A stretch of DNA of 64,000 nucleotides from Zunongwangia endophytica. Lineage in GTDB: Bacteria; Bacteroidota; Bacteroidia; Flavobacteriales; Flavobacteriaceae. Under the pieces are notes generated by a model that was given only the letters and a program-made list of their open reading frames with translations, was not told where the DNA came from and made no database searches. The stretch lies in NCBI RefSeq assembly GCF_030409505.1, contig NZ_JAUFPZ010000002.1, positions 620,001 through 684,000 on the forward strand, given 5' to 3'. This document shows positions 61,629 to 64,000 of this stretch, piece by piece (position 1 is the stretch's first letter; the number at the start of each line of letters is the position of its first letter). Position numbers and translations under genes: made by a program.

Positions 61629-63464
61629 ATGAAGAAACAACTACTATTTTTAATCGTAGCCATAGGGCTATTTTCGTCTAAAATTTTCGCTCAATCTAAA
61701 GCTGTTACAGTTTTAGATACGGTGCTACTTACAGATGAAAAACTCGAAAAGTTTTCTACAGGACAGCATGTAGCAAAGCTTTCTGATTCTCTGCTCACCA
61801 GAAATCAGCCATTACTTACCGAGGTTTTAAGTTTTAATACGCCTATTTATTTTAAAGAAAATGGATTAGGGATGGTGTCCTCGCCATCGTTTAGAGGAAC
61901 TTCTGCATCACAGACCGCAGTAATCTGGAATGGGATTAATATCAACTCCCAATTTAATGGGCAGCTGGATTTTAATACTGTAAATACGGGTGTTTACGAT
62001 CAAATTTCAGTGAGAGGTGGCGGTGGTAGCGTGGTTTATGGTACTGGTGCCATTGGAGGAAGTGTTCATCTAAATAATAGCTTATCTTTCAAAAAACAAC
62101 AGCAAAATCATCTATTATTACGATACGGAAGTTTCAATACGCTGGATGCTCGTTATAATTTAAAGCTTGCCAGCGAAAAATGGAGTCTCAATTTAGCGAT
62201 TTCCAGAAATAGCAGCGATAACGATTATGAGTATCCCGATGATCGAGGCAAAAACTTAAATGGAGAATTCTACAATACTTCAGCAAATGTAGCGCTGGGC
62301 TATCGCTTTGATTCTAAAAATAGTTTAAAGCTTGTAAGTGAGGTCTATGATGGCGAACGTCATTTTTCAATAATTCGTCCTTCAGAAAATCGAACGAAAT
62401 ATATAGATCGTTCTTATCGCAATTTGCTGCAATGGAATAGCGAATTCTCGAAATTTACGCAGGTTACTCGATTGGCGTTTATTGAAGAAAAATATAAGTA
62501 TTTCGGAAATATAAAGAGCGAAAATTTCACCTTCGGAAATGCCCAATCTTATATTGCTAAATACGATTTAGGCTATGAAGTTTCTAACGATTTATTGCTG
62601 AATGCCGTGATTCAGAATACTTATACGGAAGGGGAAGGCAGCAGCATCGAAAAAAATGAGCGAAACATTTTTTCAGCAGCATTTTTAATGAAACACGCGT
62701 TGACTGAAAAAATTCAGTATGAAATAGGTATAAGAAAAGAATCTACTAATAATTATGATAGTCCGCTTTTGTATTCTTTTGGAGCTGATTATAAGATTAG
62801 CGATTTCTACACCTTAAAATTTAATGGATCTCGAAACTTTAGGATTCCGACCTACAATGATCTTTACTGGGCGTCTTCCGGAAATCCAGATCTACATCCA
62901 GAAACTTCAGACCAGGCAGAAATCGGCAATATTTTCAGTATTAAAAATATCGAATTTGGATTAACATTTTTCTACAATCAGGTAGAAGACATGATACGCT
63001 GGTTGCCGGGAGAAGGCGGAGTTTGGCGACCTATCAACGAAGATGAAGTACGTCTTTATGGTATCGAATCTTATGTAAATTGGCACAAAAAGCTTTCTAA
63101 AAACCAAGTGTTGCATGCTAATCTGAATTATGCGTATAACGTATCAGAAAATTCTGAAAATAATCGACAGTTGATGTATGTGCCATTTCACAAGTTGAAT
63201 GGAAACATAACCTACCAAATTAATCGATTTACGCCATCGCTTCAGTTTTTATATAACGGAAAGGTTTTTACAAGATCTGACCATAGTGATGAACTCGAGG
63301 GGTATTTTTTAACCAACCTCGGACTTTCTTACGCGATTGATAAAAGGCAGAATTGGCAGTTAGGCGGGAAAATAAATAACATTTTTAATACCGAATATCA
63401 AAATGTAGAGAGCCGGTGGATGCCGGGAATCAATTTTAATATATATCTAAATTTTAAATTTTAA
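61629..63464 (+). CDS. btuB: TonB-dependent outer-membrane receptor, cobalamin type (BtuB-like)
   Basis: 611 residues, a short receptor of BtuB size and without the N-terminal carboxypeptidase-like domain of SusC proteins. Signal peptide to about residue 21 (ending IFAQ). The plug domain (about 45-155) has LLTEVLSFNTPIYFKENGLGMVSSPSFRGTSASQTAVIWNGININS and VVYGTGAIGGSVHL. The rest is a 22-strand barrel ending in NIYLNFKF with the C-terminal Phe. The B12 riboswitch directly upstream and the divergent B12-type ABC importer make cobalamin the likely ligand. A downstream lipoprotein begins 10 bases after the stop, so they should be cotranscribed. Confidence 0.93.
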   Translation: MKKQLLFLIVAIGLFSSKIFAQSKAVTVLDTVLLTDEKLEKFSTGQHVAKLSDSLLTRNQPLLTEVLSFNTPIYFKENGLGMVSSPSFRGTSASQTAVIWNGININSQFNGQLDFNTVNTGVYDQISVRGGGGSVVYGTGAIGGSVHLNNSLSFKKQQQNHLLLRYGSFNTLDARYNLKLASEKWSLNLAISRNSSDNDYEYPDDRGKNLNGEFYNTSANVALGYRFDSKNSLKLVSEVYDGERHFSIIRPSENRTKYIDRSYRNLLQWNSEFSKFTQVTRLAFIEEKYKYFGNIKSENFTFGNAQSYIAKYDLGYEVSNDLLLNAVIQNTYTEGEGSSIEKNERNIFSAAFLMKHALTEKIQYEIGIRKESTNNYDSPLLYSFGADYKISDFYTLKFNGSRNFRIPTYNDLYWASSGNPDLHPETSDQAEIGNIFSIKNIEFGLTFFYNQVEDMIRWLPGEGGVWRPINEDEVRLYGIESYVNWHKKLSKNQVLHANLNYAYNVSENSENNRQLMYVPFHKLNGNITYQINRFTPSLQFLYNGKVFTRSDHSDELEGYFLTNLGLSYAIDKRQNWQLGGKINNIFNTEYQNVESRWMPGINFNIYLNFKF

Positions 63465-63474
63465 TAGTTAACCA

Positions 63475-64000
63475 ATGAAAATGAACAAATTTTTAGCACT
63501 TGGAGCCATTGCTGGTTCTTTATTTTTTAGCTCTTGTAGCAGCGATGATGATTTTATTATCGACAGCGGTAATGGTAATGAAGAGCCTGTGGAAGAACCT
63601 GAAGAACCAGAAATTCTCCCTTATGAAGATGGTGTAATAGTTTTAAACGAAGGAAATATGGCTGCAGGATCTGTATCTTTTTTACATGAAGACTTAACTA
63701 CCGTAGAAAATAATGTTTTTGAAACAGTAAATTCTGATAAGGAGTTAGGTGGTTATTTACAGTCCATTTTTTTTTATGAGGATTTAGCCTACATTATTTC
63801 TAACGGCAGCAATCTAATTACTGTAGTAGATCGTAAGACTTTTGAATATAAGGGAGTTGTTGATAGTGGTTTAAATATTCCTTACTATGGAGTTGCTTAT
63901 AATGGAAAAGCTTATGTTTCTAACCTTGCAGGTTTTGATACCGGAGATGATGATTTTATTGCGGTAATCGATCTGGAGACATTAGAAGTAGAAGAAACAA
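63475..64000 (+). CDS. Surface lipoprotein with DUF5074/YncE-like beta-propeller, possible BtuG counterpart (3' end off window)
   Basis: About 175 residues visible from the ATG at 63475, with a second in-frame ATG two codons on. Lipobox SSCSSDDD gives a lipoprotein. Asp residues just after the Cys and the following Glu/Pro run suit the surface-export signal of Bacteroidota. The body, VIVLNEGNMAAGSVSFLHEDL then IISNGSNLITVVDRKTFEYKG, is a DUF5074/YncE-like beta-propeller. It follows the receptor gene by 10 bases under the same riboswitch. BtuG of Bacteroides is also a surface beta-propeller lipoprotein partnered with BtuB, so this is a candidate functional analogue. Homology was not tested. 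Confidence 0.8.
   Translation, partial: MKMNKFLALGAIAGSLFFSSCSSDDDFIIDSGNGNEEPVEEPEEPEILPYEDGVIVLNEGNMAAGSVSFLHEDLTTVENNVFETVNSDKELGGYLQSIFFYEDLAYIISNGSNLITVVDRKTFEYKGVVDSGLNIPYYGVAYNGKAYVSNLAGFDTGDDDFIAVIDLETLEVEET

Overview
The window is about 64 kb of AT-rich chromosome from a member of the Bacteroidota, almost certainly Flavobacteriaceae; a marine genus close to Gramella or Zunongwangia is a low-confidence guess from gene content. The main grounds are promoters of the Bacteroidota form TTG-N19-TAnnTTTG in front of several genes (rpmE2, rpmH, a VOC gene), A-rich rather than Shine-Dalgarno-rich leaders, many short lipoprotein signals, a type-B L31, a CarB without its C-terminal allosteric domain, and family-typical genes (DUF4199, a GlmU-family protein, HipA/DUF3037, DUF4136). 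I saw no rRNA, tRNA, CRISPR array, integrase or transposase. Most of the window is housekeeping chromosome.

Layout. 1-1729: a diacylglycerol-kinase-like lipid kinase (3' end off the window) divergent from an App1-type phosphatidate phosphatase. 1804-3930: Tex. 3976-14529: a stress and osmotic block with a PRC-barrel protein, a small membrane protein, an M28 peptidase, a YtxH protein, a fused trehalose-6-P synthase/phosphatase, a divergent GH15 glycosidase and two MscS channels. 14633-21452: a fatty-acid beta-oxidation operon (MarR regulator, hydroxyacyl-CoA dehydrogenase/enoyl-CoA hydratase, thiolase, acyl-CoA dehydrogenase) whose two intercistronic gaps each carry a small four-helix-bundle gene between inverted repeats. 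21616-23394: an acyl-CoA ligase.

23739-33495: a DUF4136 lipoprotein, purL, a secreted endonuclease with a lamin-tail domain, an RsmB/NOP methyltransferase, a BNR-repeat lipoprotein, and a divergent HxlR regulator/VOC pair with an array of operator-like repeats. 33834-35393: an ECF sigma factor, an anti-sigma-like membrane protein and a Spy-like periplasmic protein. 35576-40711: an MsbA-like exporter, a phosphosugar mutase, a family-2 glycosyltransferase and DUF4199. 40859-46995: rpmE2, a GlmU-family protein, a frameshifted small gene, a HipA-like kinase with DUF3037, mtaB, a small GNAT protein and a pirin.

47190-58126: a hydrolase and lytic transglycosylase, a thioredoxin-fold protein lacking its second cysteine, rpmH, carB, DUF423, a small lipoprotein, an SBF-like transporter, an acyl-CoA thioesterase and rmuC. 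58313-64000: a vitamin B12 uptake locus. BtuF-BtuC-BtuD-like ABC genes run leftward. A cobalamin riboswitch, a TonB-dependent receptor and a surface lipoprotein with beta-propeller features (possibly the local counterpart of BtuG, cut by the window end) run rightward.

The most unusual structure is the pair of four-helix-bundle cassettes in the fad operon. They recall the intervening sequences of 23S rRNA, but they lie between protein-coding cistrons.
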